A DNA stretch of 64,000 nucleotides, from the NCBI RefSeq assembly GCF_011751885.2, contig NZ_CP061771.1:1860001-1924000 (forward strand). Reading direction: 5' to 3'. A program made the translations under genes and the position numbers. Shown piece by piece: positions 8,938 to 17,910 of the stretch (positions within the stretch are counted from its first letter, which is position 1; each line of letters starts with the position of its first letter). The notes under the pieces were generated by a model that saw only the letters and a program-made list of their open reading frames with translations, ran no database searches and was not told the origin of the DNA. The DNA comes from Salinibacterium sp. ZJ450 (GTDB lineage: Bacteria; Actinomycetota; Actinomycetes; Actinomycetales; Microbacteriaceae).

Positions 8938-9111
8938 CTACTTCTTGAACGCGTCCTTGACGTTCTCGCCGGCCTGCTTCAGGTTGGCCTTCGTCTGCTC
9001 GGCCTGTCCCTCGGCTTCCAGATCCCGGTTGTCCGTTGCGTCGCCCACGGCTTCCTTCATCTTGCCGGTGGCTTTCTCCGCTGCGTTCTTCGCCTTGTCG
9101 TCGAGTCCCAT
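8938..9111 (-). CDS. CsbD-family stress protein
   Basis: A 57-residue protein: it opens MGLDDKAKNAAEKATGKMKE and continues with EAVGDATDNRDLEAEGQAEQ, the pattern of CsbD general-stress proteins (small, lysine/alanine/glutamate rich, no membrane segment). An AGGAA ribosome site lies seven bases before ATG 9111. CsbD proteins are commonly controlled by the general stress sigma factor, but no such promoter is obvious here. The biochemical role of the family is unknown. Confidence 0.85.
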   Translation of the reverse strand: MGLDDKAKNAAEKATGKMKEAVGDATDNRDLEAEGQAEQTKANLKQAGENVKDAFKK

Positions 9112-9201
9112 GATCAGTTCCTCACTTCCTCATGTGCATCGCGCCTCATGCGCTACTCCTGACTGTGCTGCGCGAACCTGAAAACGGGGTGGGTGGCTGC
9201 G

Positions 9202-9726
9202 TCAATATCGCGATGGCGCATCGGCGTCGGTCACCTTCTCACCGTCGGGTGTGATCACCCACCAGATCCCGCCGACTCCTTGGCCGTTGACGTCGCCTGG
9301 CTGTTCATCCTCCGCGAAGTAGTACACCGGCAGACCGTTGATAGTGACCTGGTCGCTGCCGTCCGCCCGGGTGTACAAGCCGAGCTGAGCGTCAATCCCC
9401 TCCTCGCCTGTTGGTTCATCCGACGAAGTCACCGGCGGCCAGGTCGCCGCGCAGTCCCCCTCGCAGGCGCTCTTTGATCCGGCGGTGTCGTTGTCGAACA
9501 GGTACAGCGTCCTGCCCTGCTCGTCGACCATGATCTCACCGAGATCGCTCTCTGCCGTAGTGATGGTGAGCGCACCTTTGGCGTTCTGGCCATGACCCTC
9601 CGTGGTGCGCGGTGCGCCGCCGTTGCCGGTCGTGTCACTGTACGGCTGGGTGCATCCGCCGAGGGCGGCGATCGCCACCAGCGTGATCAGCATGCCCTGC
9701 AGCGTGCGGTGGGATGTCTCGATCAT
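9202..9726 (-). CDS. COG4315-type secreted lipoprotein
   Basis: A 174-residue protein with a lipoprotein signal peptide (LITLVAIAALGGC lipobox) and two copies of the Tyr-x-Phe/Tyr-x-x-Asp repeat known from COG4315 proteins (LYLFDNDTAG, then VYYFAEDEQPG), with the CEGDCAATWPPV and WWVITPDG blocks of that family. ATG 9726 has an AAGGAA ribosome site; the frame extends upstream to 9795 without a better start. It should be anchored outside the membrane. The function of the family is unknown. Confidence 0.83.
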   Translation of the reverse strand: MIETSHRTLQGMLITLVAIAALGGCTQPYSDTTGNGGAPRTTEGHGQNAKGALTITTAESDLGEIMVDEQGRTLYLFDNDTAGSKSACEGDCAATWPPVTSSDEPTGEEGIDAQLGLYTRADGSDQVTINGLPVYYFAEDEQPGDVNGQGVGGIWWVITPDGEKVTDADAPSRY

Positions 9727-9814
9727 GAGCGATTCCTTCTTCCGCGAAAGCAGTCCCCCAACTCGCAGGATAACCCTCTGCCGCGCGCACGTCACGCGTG
9801 GGGGCCGGCATCCG

Positions 9815-10093
9815 TCAGGTGACCCGAACCGCGCCGGATGGCCCGACCGTGATCAGCAGGGCGATCCGCTTTCGGTTGATCAGCCGAGCGATCACGACAA
9901 TCATCCACAGGCCGAAAGTGAAGAAGGTGAGCACTATGTTCCAGAACCAGCCGATGCGCTTGTTCTTGGAGAGAACGGCCTGATCCGTCGTGATCGACTG
10001 CACCTGCCAGCCGCGCGCGGCGTATCGTGCGATCTCAGCGTTCAGGATGCGCGCACGGGCATCATCGGACAGCGCCGCTCTCGAGTCGACCAT
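9815..10093 (-). CDS. Small membrane protein with cytoplasmic N-domain
   Basis: 92 residues. The first 45 look soluble (ARILNAEIARYAARGWQVQS), followed by a hydrophobic stretch on FWNIVLTFFTFGLWMIVVIA and a short basic tail. This layout is common in actinobacterial proteins of unknown function. It lies 60 bases after the flotillin-like gene on the same strand and may share its transcript. Confidence 0.65.
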   Translation of the reverse strand: MVDSRAALSDDARARILNAEIARYAARGWQVQSITTDQAVLSKNKRIGWFWNIVLTFFTFGLWMIVVIARLINRKRIALLITVGPSGAVRVT

Positions 10094-10153
10094 GACCGCA
10101 GCCTAATCCGGTCGGCTGCGACACGGCCAGCCCGCGGTGCGACGTGCTGGTCG

Positions 10154-11653
10154 CTAGCTTGCCGGGACCGACTCGGTTGCCGGCACCGCAGGTGCGGCCG
10201 GTGCAGCCGGAGCGGTGTCGACGGTGAGCGCGGGCTCGTCCTCGACGACGGACTCGAACCTCGGGTGCGCTGTGGCGTGACCCGAGGTTGCCACCTGCCC
10301 GAACGCCGCACCTGCGGCACTGCCGCCGACGAACTTGCCGAGCAGGTCACGCACGCTGACGCCCATCGTGGAGGACAGTACGCTGTCCACCTCGGTCAGG
10401 CCCGACACCACGTTCTTGGTCAGTTGGCTCGCGCCGTCGGTGGAGATCACGGTCAGCTGGTCGATGTTGCCCATCGGGGCGGCCAACTCGCGTGCGATCA
10501 GCGGCAGGCTCTCGATCATCCGCAACTGGATAAGGGCATCGGACTGGTGCGCGAGCGCGTCGGCGGCAGCCTTGGTCGCCTCGGCCTCGGCGTTTCCCTT
10601 GGCGCGGATGGCGTCGGCCTGCGCCTGGCCCTCTTCGCGGATCGCCGCGGCCGCCGCGATCCGGGAATCCCGGTCGGCGTTCGCGCGGGCGACGGATGCC
10701 CCGGCCTCCGCCTCGGCGAGCTTCTGCAGGCGGTACGCCTCGGCGTCGGCTTCCGCCTTGACCTCCGCGTCGAGCTCGGCCTTGCGCAGTTCGGCGCGTC
10801 GGTTGGCGGTCTGTTCCTGCTCGGCGACGATCGACTGCTGCGCCTTCGCCTCGGCGAGAGGCTTCGCCGCAGCCGCCTCGGCGGCGGCGCGGTCGGTGTC
10901 CAGCTGCAGCGCGGCCTTACGCAGCGCCAGCAGGTTCTCTGCCTCGGCGACCGCTTGCTCGTTGGTGATGGCAGCTTCCCGCGCTTCACGGGTCGCCTGC
11001 GATTCCGCCACTTCGGCCTGTTTGCGCACCTTCGCCTGCTCGGCGCGACCGAGGTCTTCGATGTAGCCGTTTTGGTCGGTGATGCCCTTGATCTCGAACG
11101 AGTCCACGTCGATGCCCTGGTTCGCGAGCGAATCGCGGGCGGTCACGAGAACCGACGCGCCGAGCTCATCGCGCCGCTGGATGATCGTCAGCACGTCGGT
11201 GGCGCCGATCGACGCGCGCAGCGAGCCGGACAGCACCTCCTGCGAGAAGTTATCGATGTTCTTGTCCTGGCCGAGGAACCGCTGGGCGGCCGCGCGAATC
11301 GCTTCCTCGGTGTCACCGACCTTAACGATGGCCACGGCCTCCACGGTCAGCGTGACGCCGTTCTTGTCCTGGGCCACCGCGGTCAGCTCGATGGCGCGGG
11401 AGCGGAGCGACAACTTGTGCGCCTTCTGGAAGAACGGGGTGATGAACACGCCGGCGCCGCGCACGACCTTCTGACCCGATTCCTCGGTCGTCTGCCCATC
11501 CACCACGGTGACCTTGGACCGTCGGCCGGTCACCAGGATGGCTTCATCCGGCCCGGCGTTCTTGTAAATCGACCGCGCATAGAACACGCCGATCAGGATG
11601 ACGAGAAGTGCAAGGCCGATGATGGGCAGCAGTCCCAGGATGATCTCCAGCAT
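10154..11653 (-). CDS. Flotillin-like SPFH-domain protein
   Basis: 499 residues from ATG 11653 (a longer frame opens at 11746, but the membrane anchor MLEIILGLLPIIGLALLV begins here). Order: N-terminal membrane segment, SPFH/band-7 domain (about 40-190), a long Ala/Glu-rich coiled coil with repeated EAEA motifs (about 200-390), then a flotillin C-terminal domain and a Pro/Ala-rich tail. Flotillins organise membrane microdomains and oligomerise through SPFH and coiled coil. Next to it lies a CPBP membrane protease; functional coupling is inferred only from adjacency. Confidence 0.9.
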   Translation of the reverse strand: MLEIILGLLPIIGLALLVILIGVFYARSIYKNAGPDEAILVTGRRSKVTVVDGQTTEESGQKVVRGAGVFITPFFQKAHKLSLRSRAIELTAVAQDKNGVTLTVEAVAIVKVGDTEEAIRAAAQRFLGQDKNIDNFSQEVLSGSLRASIGATDVLTIIQRRDELGASVLVTARDSLANQGIDVDSFEIKGITDQNGYIEDLGRAEQAKVRKQAEVAESQATREAREAAITNEQAVAEAENLLALRKAALQLDTDRAAAEAAAAKPLAEAKAQQSIVAEQEQTANRRAELRKAELDAEVKAEADAEAYRLQKLAEAEAGASVARANADRDSRIAAAAAIREEGQAQADAIRAKGNAEAEATKAAADALAHQSDALIQLRMIESLPLIARELAAPMGNIDQLTVISTDGASQLTKNVVSGLTEVDSVLSSTMGVSVRDLLGKFVGGSAAGAAFGQVATSGHATAHPRFESVVEDEPALTVDTAPAAPAAPAVPATESVPAS

Positions 11654-11663
11654 GGTCGTTACC

Positions 11664-12572
11664 CTACCGTGGCGTTGTGAGGTCCTGTCGGGTTTTTGTG
11701 CCCGGGTTTTCCGGGGCGGCGTCGTCGGCTGCCCCGGTCGAGGCAAGAACCGCGGTCACTCCAGCGCTGCGGTCGAGCATGGCCTTGCGGTTCGCTACGG
11801 CCACCACGACGGCGACGGCGACGAAGATCCACATGTCCCAGGGTTGGGCGTCCGGCCAGATCGGGTTGTTCATCTGCGCGTGGAAGAGGAAGGCCACCAG
11901 CAGGCTGCCGCGGGACGCGTTGAACATCGCGGTGAGGATGACGCTGATCGCGATAATGCCGCAGAAGAAGGGCCAGAACTCCCATCCGGCCTGCTTGGTG
12001 CCGCTCAGTAGGAATGACGGTGTGTGCCAGAGAGCGATGATCAACCCGAGCAGGAGAGCCGACCAAAGCGGCGCCATGCGGCGTTGCAGCAAGGGCAGGG
12101 CAACGCCCCGCCAGCCGAGTTCCTCGATCGGGCCGATGAAGAGCATCGCCAGCATGGCAGGCCACAGGGCGTCCCACGTGGCGAACGGGAACGGGTCGGT
12201 GATGCTGCCGGTGACGGCGGCGCCTGCGTAGTACACCGCGGGCATACCCAGTAGTAGCACGAGCCACCAGACCAGCGACATCCGCCAGAGCGCGAACCGC
12301 CGGAAGAAGCGGCCAAGTCCCGACATCCCGTAGTGACGCAGCACCATCAGCACGCCGACGATGCCCGGCGCGTAGACCATGAAGATGAAGACCGGGTTGG
12401 TGTACTGCATTGGCCCGAAGATGGCGTCGACTTGCTCTTGGAACAGCACATAGCTGATGCCCGCCCCCCACGACACGACGAAGGTGGCGACGAAGAAGAA
12501 GATCAGTGACCGGCCGGTGAGTCCCGCCTTGTCGGATCGTGCGGCGTCGGGACGTGGTGTTCGGACGGTCAT
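11664..12572 (-). CDS. CPBP-family intramembrane glutamic protease
   Basis: 302 residues with about eight hydrophobic segments. The family motifs are intact: EELGWRG (catalytic Glu-Glu and Arg), a His in IIALWHTPSF, and HAQMNN near the C-terminus. CPBP proteins (formerly CAAX/Abi) cleave or bind membrane substrates and some take part in bacteriocin self-immunity. It lies ten bases upstream of the flotillin-like gene and is probably co-transcribed with it. The substrate is unknown. Confidence 0.88.
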   Translation of the reverse strand: MTVRTPRPDAARSDKAGLTGRSLIFFFVATFVVSWGAGISYVLFQEQVDAIFGPMQYTNPVFIFMVYAPGIVGVLMVLRHYGMSGLGRFFRRFALWRMSLVWWLVLLLGMPAVYYAGAAVTGSITDPFPFATWDALWPAMLAMLFIGPIEELGWRGVALPLLQRRMAPLWSALLLGLIIALWHTPSFLLSGTKQAGWEFWPFFCGIIAISVILTAMFNASRGSLLVAFLFHAQMNNPIWPDAQPWDMWIFVAVAVVVAVANRKAMLDRSAGVTAVLASTGAADDAAPENPGTKTRQDLTTPR

Positions 12573-12789
12573 GCTGGCCTCTCTGAATCAGATGGGCGGT
12601 CGGAGAACCGCCCGAGACCAGCGTTCCAGCTTGAGCGTTGCTCGGATATCGGGGGTTACCCTGAGCGTTCCCTGAGTGCTGCCAGCTGTTCGCCCCAACG
12701 ACGCGCTCGGTCCTCCTCCCCCGGGCTCCCTCGACCCCGACCTGTCAGCGCCCTTGTCGGGTGCGGTGATGGTGCGTACGGTCGGCTGT

Positions 12790-14116
12790 ATGGACCGCCT
12801 CCGGCCCGAGCGGATCAGCGCCGATGACCTAATGTCGTTGGCGGCTGAACGGGGATCCACGCCCATGCAGGTGGGGGCCGCTCTGTTCCTCAGCGTGGAT
12901 GCTGAGTTTGACCCCGCGTCGGTGCTGGATGCCATCAGGGATCGGGTACCGACGTACCCGGCTCCGGCAACGCCTGCTTCGCGTCCCGATGGGATTTGGT
13001 CGACCGGTGTGGACAGATGATCCAGACTTTCAAATCGAGAACCACGTGTCGGTTGTCTCGTGTCCTGAACCGGGTGGGGTGCAGTCGGTTCTCGATATCG
13101 CAGCCGAACTGCCGACCCCGGCTGAGACAGGCCGGCCACTCTGGCGCATCCGCATCATCACCCACACCGGCGAACGGCAGGCGGCGCTGGTCGCGGTGTT
13201 CCATCACGTGCTCGCAGACGGCATCGCCGGGCTCGCCGTGCTGGCAGGCATCGTCGACGGAGCAGAGCGGATGTCGCCGGGCACGTTCCCCCGAACGGCT
13301 CCGACTCGCCGTGCCCTGTTCGCGGACGCGCTCATGGAACACATCCGGACGATCCGACGACTCCCCCAGGCACTCCGGCGGCTGGCTGCCGCCTTCCACC
13401 GAGTTGCGCCCGGCGGTGCGACCGCTGCTGCCGCGATCGTCCCTCAACCAGCCGACGGGCCCGCGCCGGCGATACGCCAGCCTGCGCTTCAGCCTGCAAC
13501 GGATCATCGCTGTCGCCCATCAGCACGACGCCACGGTGAACGATCTGTTGCTCGCGGCGATCACCGGGGCATTGCATACCCTGCTTCAGTCCCGTGGCGA
13601 AACCCTGGACCACTTCGTGCTGTCGGTACCGGTATCAGACCGGCGCGAAACAACTATCGCGAACCCGGGGGAACAGAAACGGGGTGATCCCCCTGGTACT
13701 GCCCGGAACCGGCGACCCAGCGTCCCGTCTGGAACTGATCACCCGAATCATCCGAGCGGCGAAGCTGCCTCCCCGCGCGGCATCCAATGCCCTGATTGGC
13801 CCGGTATTTCGGACGCTCGGCCGCACCGGTGTGTATCGCCGGTTCATTGACCATCAGCGCCTGGTGAACACCTTTGTGACCAACGTCAGAGGCCCCGTGG
13901 CGACGATGAGCCTTGCCGGCAACCCGGTGACCGAGATCCTGCCGCTCGGCGTCGCGGCCGGCAACGTCACGGTCTCGTTCGCGGCGCTCTCCTACGCGGG
14001 AAACCTGGTGCTGACCATTGCCTCGGACCCGGACACCTGCCCGGACCTCGACCGCCTCACCGAGGCGATCACGAGCGAAGTGCTCGCGCTGAGCGAGAGT
14101 GCGCGAGGAATTCCCG
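12790..14116 (+). pseudogene. Wax ester synthase/diacylglycerol acyltransferase, frameshifted
   Basis: The segment encodes a WS/DGAT protein only if the frame changes three times: near 12957 (after DRVPTYP), near 13435 (before SLNQPTGPRRRYASL) and near 13665 at a run of five G (after RRETTIANPG). The acyltransferase motif HHVLADG is present at about 13203, and the C-terminal TNVRGP and FAALSYAGNL blocks are readable. The last frame reads directly into the tRNA-derived repeat at 14118, so the true 3' end is probably lost. When intact, such enzymes esterify acyl-CoA to alcohols or diacylglycerol for storage lipid. Confidence 0.85.
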
Positions 14117-14117
14117 G

Positions 14118-14140
14118 AGGGCGGACGGGACTTGAACCCG
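14118..14140. repeat. Relic copy of tRNA-derived attachment sequence (23 bp)
   Basis: The 23 bases here are identical to the first part of the attachment core at 49567 (complement of the tRNA T-arm and acceptor 3' strand). The match then stops. It lies exactly at the end of the decayed WS/DGAT gene, marking the left limit of the integration zone. Confidence 0.65.
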
Positions 14141-14179
14141 CGGGCTACCGCACGTCAGCCCACCAGGGCTTAACGAGGA

Positions 14180-14216
14180 ACGGCCAGCCGCTGCCTTCCG
14201 GCAGACGGCTGGCCGT
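14180..14216 (-). terminator. Strong hairpin after the beta-helix gene
   Basis: An 11-bp outer stem (ACGGCCAGCCG, 14180-14190, with 14206-14216) and an inner CTGCC/GGCAG stem with a TTCC loop, 15 bases past the end of the minus-strand gene at 14231. Very stable; no clear T run. Confidence 0.6.
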
Positions 14217-14230
14217 GGCCGTTGTGTCAG

Positions 14231-15238
14231 CTAGCTGCAGTCGACGTTGGTGAGGCCCTGGGCGGCGTCTGAGGCCTTGCAGTCGACGACGTTGCCAGGC
14301 GTCTTCGAGGCGATGTTCACCTCGAAGCCCGGGACTGCAGCGACGGTGCCGTTGCCGGTGAACGTGTTGTTCCCACCCCAGCCGTCTCGCACCGAGTGAA
14401 CCTGGATCGCGTCGACGCGGGCGGTGGTGCCGGAGTTGTCAGCGACCACGTAACCGTTGCCCTTGATGTCGATCCAGGAGTCTGCGTTGTTGGCACCCGA
14501 GTGGCCTGCGTTATCGAAACTGTTCCCGATGACACGGCCGCCGGTCGTGCCCTCCTTCACGTCGATGCCCTCGGCGGCGGTGTTGAAGATCCGGTTGTTC
14601 TCGATAACCGCGTTGTCGGACTGGTCGGCGGTGGACGAGGAACCCATGACCTCGCCCCAGTTGCTCTCGGCGGTTCCGACGTAGATGCCCTCGCCGATTG
14701 CCGGCGTGACCACGCCGGCGTCGTGGACGGTGGAGTTGCGGACGGTGACGCCGTTGCTGCTCGAGCGAAGGTGGATGCCTTCGTGGCCGGTCGATCCAAC
14801 ATCGACGCCGTCGATCACGGTGTTGTCCGAGTCATCGAGGACGATGCCCTTCTGCGCGCCGGACACGCTGAAGCCCGTGATGTTCCAGTTGTGCCCGGTG
14901 ACGTGCAGGCCATAGCCGGAGGAGGTCGAGCCGGTGGTGAGCACGGCGTTGGGCGAGCCGACGAGCGTGATCGGGGCGGCCTGGGTACCGGATGCCGCCG
15001 CCTTGAATTTGCCAGTGTAGGTGCCGTCTTCCAGGGTGATGACATCGCCGGCGGTGGCGGATGTCAGTGCCGACGTAAGTTCAGCGGAGGATGAGACGCT
15101 AACCGCGCCGGCTGCCTCTGCGGAGGAGTTGCCGACGGGGGCGAAGGCGACTCCGAGGACTGCGGCGGCGGCCACAGCGCCGAGCGCGCAGTGCTTGCGG
15201 AGACGAGCTGTTCTCTTGTGGGTGGAAGTGGCGGGCAT
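14231..15238 (-). CDS. Secreted right-handed parallel beta-helix protein
   Basis: 335 residues from ATG 15238. A twin-charged N-terminus (HKRTARLRKH) is followed by a hydrophobic core and an Ala-x-Ala cleavage region, a Sec signal peptide. The mature part opens VSVSSSAELTSALTSATAGD and EDGTYTG, as in pectate-lyase/chondroitinase-B-like proteins, then shows parallel-beta-helix repeats with regularly spaced Asn, Gly and Val (DNTVIDGV, NGVTVRNSTV, NAVIENNRIF). It is probably a polysaccharide lyase or binding protein acting outside the cell; the substrate cannot be told. It lies between two tRNA-fragment relics and may be cargo of an older element. Confidence 0.8.
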   Translation of the reverse strand: MPATSTHKRTARLRKHCALGAVAAAAVLGVAFAPVGNSSAEAAGAVSVSSSAELTSALTSATAGDVITLEDGTYTGKFKAAASGTQAAPITLVGSPNAVLTTGSTSSGYGLHVTGHNWNITGFSVSGAQKGIVLDDSDNTVIDGVDVGSTGHEGIHLRSSSNGVTVRNSTVHDAGVVTPAIGEGIYVGTAESNWGEVMGSSSTADQSDNAVIENNRIFNTAAEGIDVKEGTTGGRVIGNSFDNAGHSGANNADSWIDIKGNGYVVADNSGTTARVDAIQVHSVRDGWGGNNTFTGNGTVAAVPGFEVNIASKTPGNVVDCKASDAAQGLTNVDCS

Positions 15239-15540
15239 GCGGTGAGACGACAAAAACTAGTACCTAACGCGATTGATTCTCTGGTCTTCTGGGGCTTTTC
15301 CCCGGAATCTCGGCAGCTACGGTACCCGACGTTGAATCGCATTTTGGCAAGCGATTGCTCACCTCTGGAGTGCTGGGGTACGCGTCGCCCGGCAGCACGC
15401 GGGAGCTAGGGCTTTCTGAGAAGTCACGGTGAATTTCGCACGCCACAAAGAATCTTTATGGGTGTGCAGGGCATGCCGTGGGGTCCCATCCGTGATCATC
15501 GATGGCTATGATTCCCGCAATGATGCTCCACACCGCAGCG
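15239..15540. other. Intergenic stretch without a convincing gene
   Basis: About 300 bases between the divergent beta-helix gene and the DUF445 relic. It is less GC-rich than its surroundings near 15250-15350 and presumably holds the beta-helix promoter. I see no RNA gene or conserved frame. Confidence 0.5.
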
Positions 15541-16562
15541 CGACGCCCTTCATCTAATCCCGAATCGCAAGGACGAGATCGGTCAGAACCTCGGCGAGTT
15601 CGTCGAGACCGAAATTCCTCCGCGGCGACGTCGTCCGCACCAAGCTCGAGCGGACGGCGATCGCCGCGCGGCTCGGCGAGTGGCTTCTGGTGCCCGCCCA
15701 CGCAGAGCGCGTGGGCACCGAGGCATCCGTCATAGCGGCGGACGTCCTGCGCGCGCTCAGCGACGACGACGTGAACGACATCATCGAGGATCTCGCCCGC
15801 GAGCACCTGGTCGCGCCGCAGTGGGGACCGCCGCTGGGCGAATGGCTCGGGCGCATCGTCGGGTCCGGGGCCCACCACGGCGCGGTCGACCTCGCAGTCG
15901 ACAGCATCGCGACGTGGCTCGCCGCCAACCACGCGTCGTTCTCGGGGCTCGTCTCGCGTCGTCTGCCGGTGTGGGTGCCGTCGATCGCAGCTCGCCTCGT
16001 CGATGACACGGTGTACAACGAAGCCGTGAAGTTCGTCGCCGCCGTGCAGGCCGATCGCCGGCATCCTGCTCGCATCGCGATCGACGGCTACCTCCGACGC
16101 CTCGCCGATCACCTGCATCACGATCCTGCGACGATGGCACGGCTCGAGGCGACGAAGGCTACGCTGTTCGACAGCCCGCGCGTCCGCGAACTCGCCTCCG
16201 AGGCGTGGAACACTGCCAAGGCGGGGCTGCTCATCTCGCTCGCCGACCCGCAGAGTGGTTTGCGCCGCCGCGCCGCGCAGGCGCTCGTCGAGATCGGCGG
16301 ACGGCTGACGACGGATGCCGCGCTCCAACGCCGCGTCGACGGCTGGGTGACCGACGCGGCCGTGCCGCTGGTCGACCGGTATCGCCATGACATCGCCTCG
16401 ATCATCACCGACACGGTCGAGCGATGGGATGCCGCAGAGACCACCGAGAAGATCGAGCTGATGGTGGGTCGCGACCTCCAGTACATCCGCCTGAACGGCA
16501 CGATCGTCGGCGCCCTTGCCGGATTGGTCATCTACACGATCGCGCAGGCGCTGCTTGGCTGA
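15541..16562 (+). pseudogene. DUF445 membrane protein, 5'-truncated and frameshifted
   Basis: The DUF445 signature IPNRKDEIGQNLGEFVETE is readable at about 15560-15615 in one frame; the continuation RGDVVRTKLERTAIAARLGEWL is in another, so a frameshift sits near 15614. From there the frame is open to 16562 and ends in the typical RLNGTIVGALAGLVIYTIAQ membrane tail. The N-terminal membrane segments are missing. A GTG at 15690 could start a truncated 290-residue product. DUF445 proteins are poorly characterised envelope proteins. Confidence 0.8.
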
Positions 16563-16682
16563 TCGACTGCCGAACAACTTGAACGCCGAACTTGAGGAAC
16601 GGGAGGGGTCAAATAAGGGGCAGAATCAGTACCGCTCAGCAACTGGACGGTCCCAAATAGACTCCTGGCCAGCAAATACACG

Positions 16683-16718
16683 GTAGGGCGGACGGGACTT
16701 GAGCCCGTGACCGACGGA
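16683..16718. repeat. Relic copy of tRNA-derived attachment sequence (36 bp)
   Basis: 36 bases match the core at 49565 with one substitution (GAG for GAA). A plausible left end of an earlier insertion, about 1 kb outside the current left attachment site. Confidence 0.75.
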
Positions 16719-16760
16719 AGGCGACGGGCACTTCACACCGCGAGTGCCGGACTCGGGCGT

Positions 16761-17030
16761 GTGCATATCTTGATCGTTGCTGCCGCCGCATTTCTTGGCA
16801 ACCTCACCATCCAATGGTTCACCATCCGCCGGTTCACGACGGGGCTCCACGACTTCTGGCCGAATCTCGATAAGACCGTCCAGTGGTGGTGGGGATTGCC
16901 CATCGGGCCAATGCCGCTGTGGATCATCGGCTCAATCGCTTTCGCGATCGTCTGCGCGCTGGCTGTTCTCTATGCGTGGCGCGCCAACGACTCATTGGAT
17001 AGCGACGATCGGCCCGCAATTCGCGTCTGA
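16761..17030 (+). CDS. Small two-TM membrane protein
   Basis: 89 residues from GTG 16761; the frame also opens at 16707 inside the tRNA relic. Two hydrophobic segments (VHILIVAAAAFLGNLTI and LWIIGSIAFAIVCALAVLYA) flank a Trp-rich loop (FWPNLDKTVQWWW). I do not recognise the family. It lies in the short segment between two tRNA-fragment relics. Confidence 0.5.
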   Translation: MHILIVAAAAFLGNLTIQWFTIRRFTTGLHDFWPNLDKTVQWWWGLPIGPMPLWIIGSIAFAIVCALAVLYAWRANDSLDSDDRPAIRV

Positions 17031-17112
17031 TGGCGAAGGGGTCATCCCAGGGCGTAGTAATAGCGCGCGACAGCCGCGCGAGCCAGGTCGGGCCGCGGCC
17101 GGCCATGGCTCG

Positions 17113-17673
17113 TTAGAGCCGCGCCGCATCCGACGTGATGTCCTGGCTGGCCTCGCTCGCCAACCAGCCCGGCACGGGCTGCTCGCCGAGCCGGTAGAGC
17201 CTGACGGCAGTGCCGAATATGGGATTAAGCGTGATAACGGGCATCTCGGCATTTCCCACCACCAGCAAGGTACTACCGTTCCGGCTGTCGCGATGTTCGC
17301 CCTTGAAGCTGATCCAGAACGCATCCGGGCGCTGCGCCTGAAGTACGTCGACGTAGTACGCGTGCACCTGATCGATGAGACGCAGCTGCTGCGGAGTCCA
17401 TCGGGCATCCTTTGGCGTGCCCGTGCCTGCGGGTGGAAATGCCATGTCCCACCAAACAGGCAAGTACATGTCGCCGTCAGGTTCGTTAGCTTTCAACCGA
17501 TCGATGAACCAGTCGCCCAAGAAGCGCAGACTTTCAACAGTCTTGTCCGGCTGGAACTCCGGGGTGTGCTCCAGCCTGCTGTAAAGCCGGTCCTGCGCTC
17601 TCTGTAGCTCGTTCAGGAAGGTGTCGTGATACTCCGAGATCGATTCGGCAGAGTCGTAGGTGAGGAGACGCAC
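17113..17673 (-). CDS. Uncharacterised 186-residue protein
   Basis: A soluble protein with no signal peptide or membrane segment; Trp-rich block LPVWWDMAFPPAGTGTPKDA near the middle. GTG 17673 is preceded by TACCCT and six bases, a leaderless arrangement. I cannot assign a family. It lies just outside the current left attachment site, in the older insertion segment. Confidence 0.6.
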   Translation of the reverse strand: MRLLTYDSAESISEYHDTFLNELQRAQDRLYSRLEHTPEFQPDKTVESLRFLGDWFIDRLKANEPDGDMYLPVWWDMAFPPAGTGTPKDARWTPQQLRLIDQVHAYYVDVLQAQRPDAFWISFKGEHRDSRNGSTLLVVGNAEMPVITLNPIFGTAVRLYRLGEQPVPGWLASEASQDITSDAARL

Positions 17674-17713
17674 GAGACTAGGGTATCCAGATTGTGTAGG
17701 GACACCTTTTTTC

Positions 17714-17763
17714 GTAGGGCGGACGGGCCTTGAACCCGTGACCGACGGATTATTAGTCCGCTG
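17714..17763. repeat. Left attachment site (attL), 50-bp copy of tRNA 3' part
   Basis: 50 bases match 49565-49614 with two differences: one in the T-arm and one in the anticodon triplet, so this copy cannot be a working tRNA. It lies about 150 bases before the integrase start, as expected for the left end of an element inserted in the 3' part of a tRNA gene. Confidence 0.88.
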
Positions 17764-17842
17764 AAATCACGTGTGAACGATGGTAGAGCCGCATTAGTAC
17801 GGGGATTTTGATGCCGCACGATGCCGTGCGAAACGACACGAA

Positions 17843-17866
17843 CGACTACACTTGTGACTACACCTG
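17843..17866 (+). promoter_or_regulatory. Tandem arm-type integrase site, left end
   Basis: Two adjacent 12-base units, CGACTACACTTG and TGACTACACCTG, followed by ATTT. The same pair in the same orientation occurs at 49529-49552 beside the right attachment site. Position upstream of int suggests integrase arm binding and perhaps autoregulation; this is inferred. Confidence 0.5.
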
Positions 17867-17910
17867 ATTTGAGACATGCGGCGAACGGGAGTTCGCGGAA
17901 GGACGGCGTT

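Noticed and set aside
9602-11680. A 692-codon plus-strand frame opposite the lipoprotein and flotillin genes
   Set aside because: The minus strand carries clear domains throughout; this is the complement of the Ala/Glu-rich coiled coil.
14141-14175. A second tRNA gene next to the relic at 14118
   Set aside because: Only the T-arm and acceptor 3' strand are present; no anticodon arm or 5' half can be folded.
12790-16562. Sequencing error as the cause of the WS/DGAT and DUF445 frameshifts
   Set aside because: Four breaks occur in two neighbouring genes while the remaining chromosomal genes of the window are intact, so real decay is more likely, though reads would be needed to exclude error.
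15456-16577. A 373-codon minus-strand frame
   Set aside because: The plus strand here encodes recognisable DUF445 sequence; the minus frame has none.
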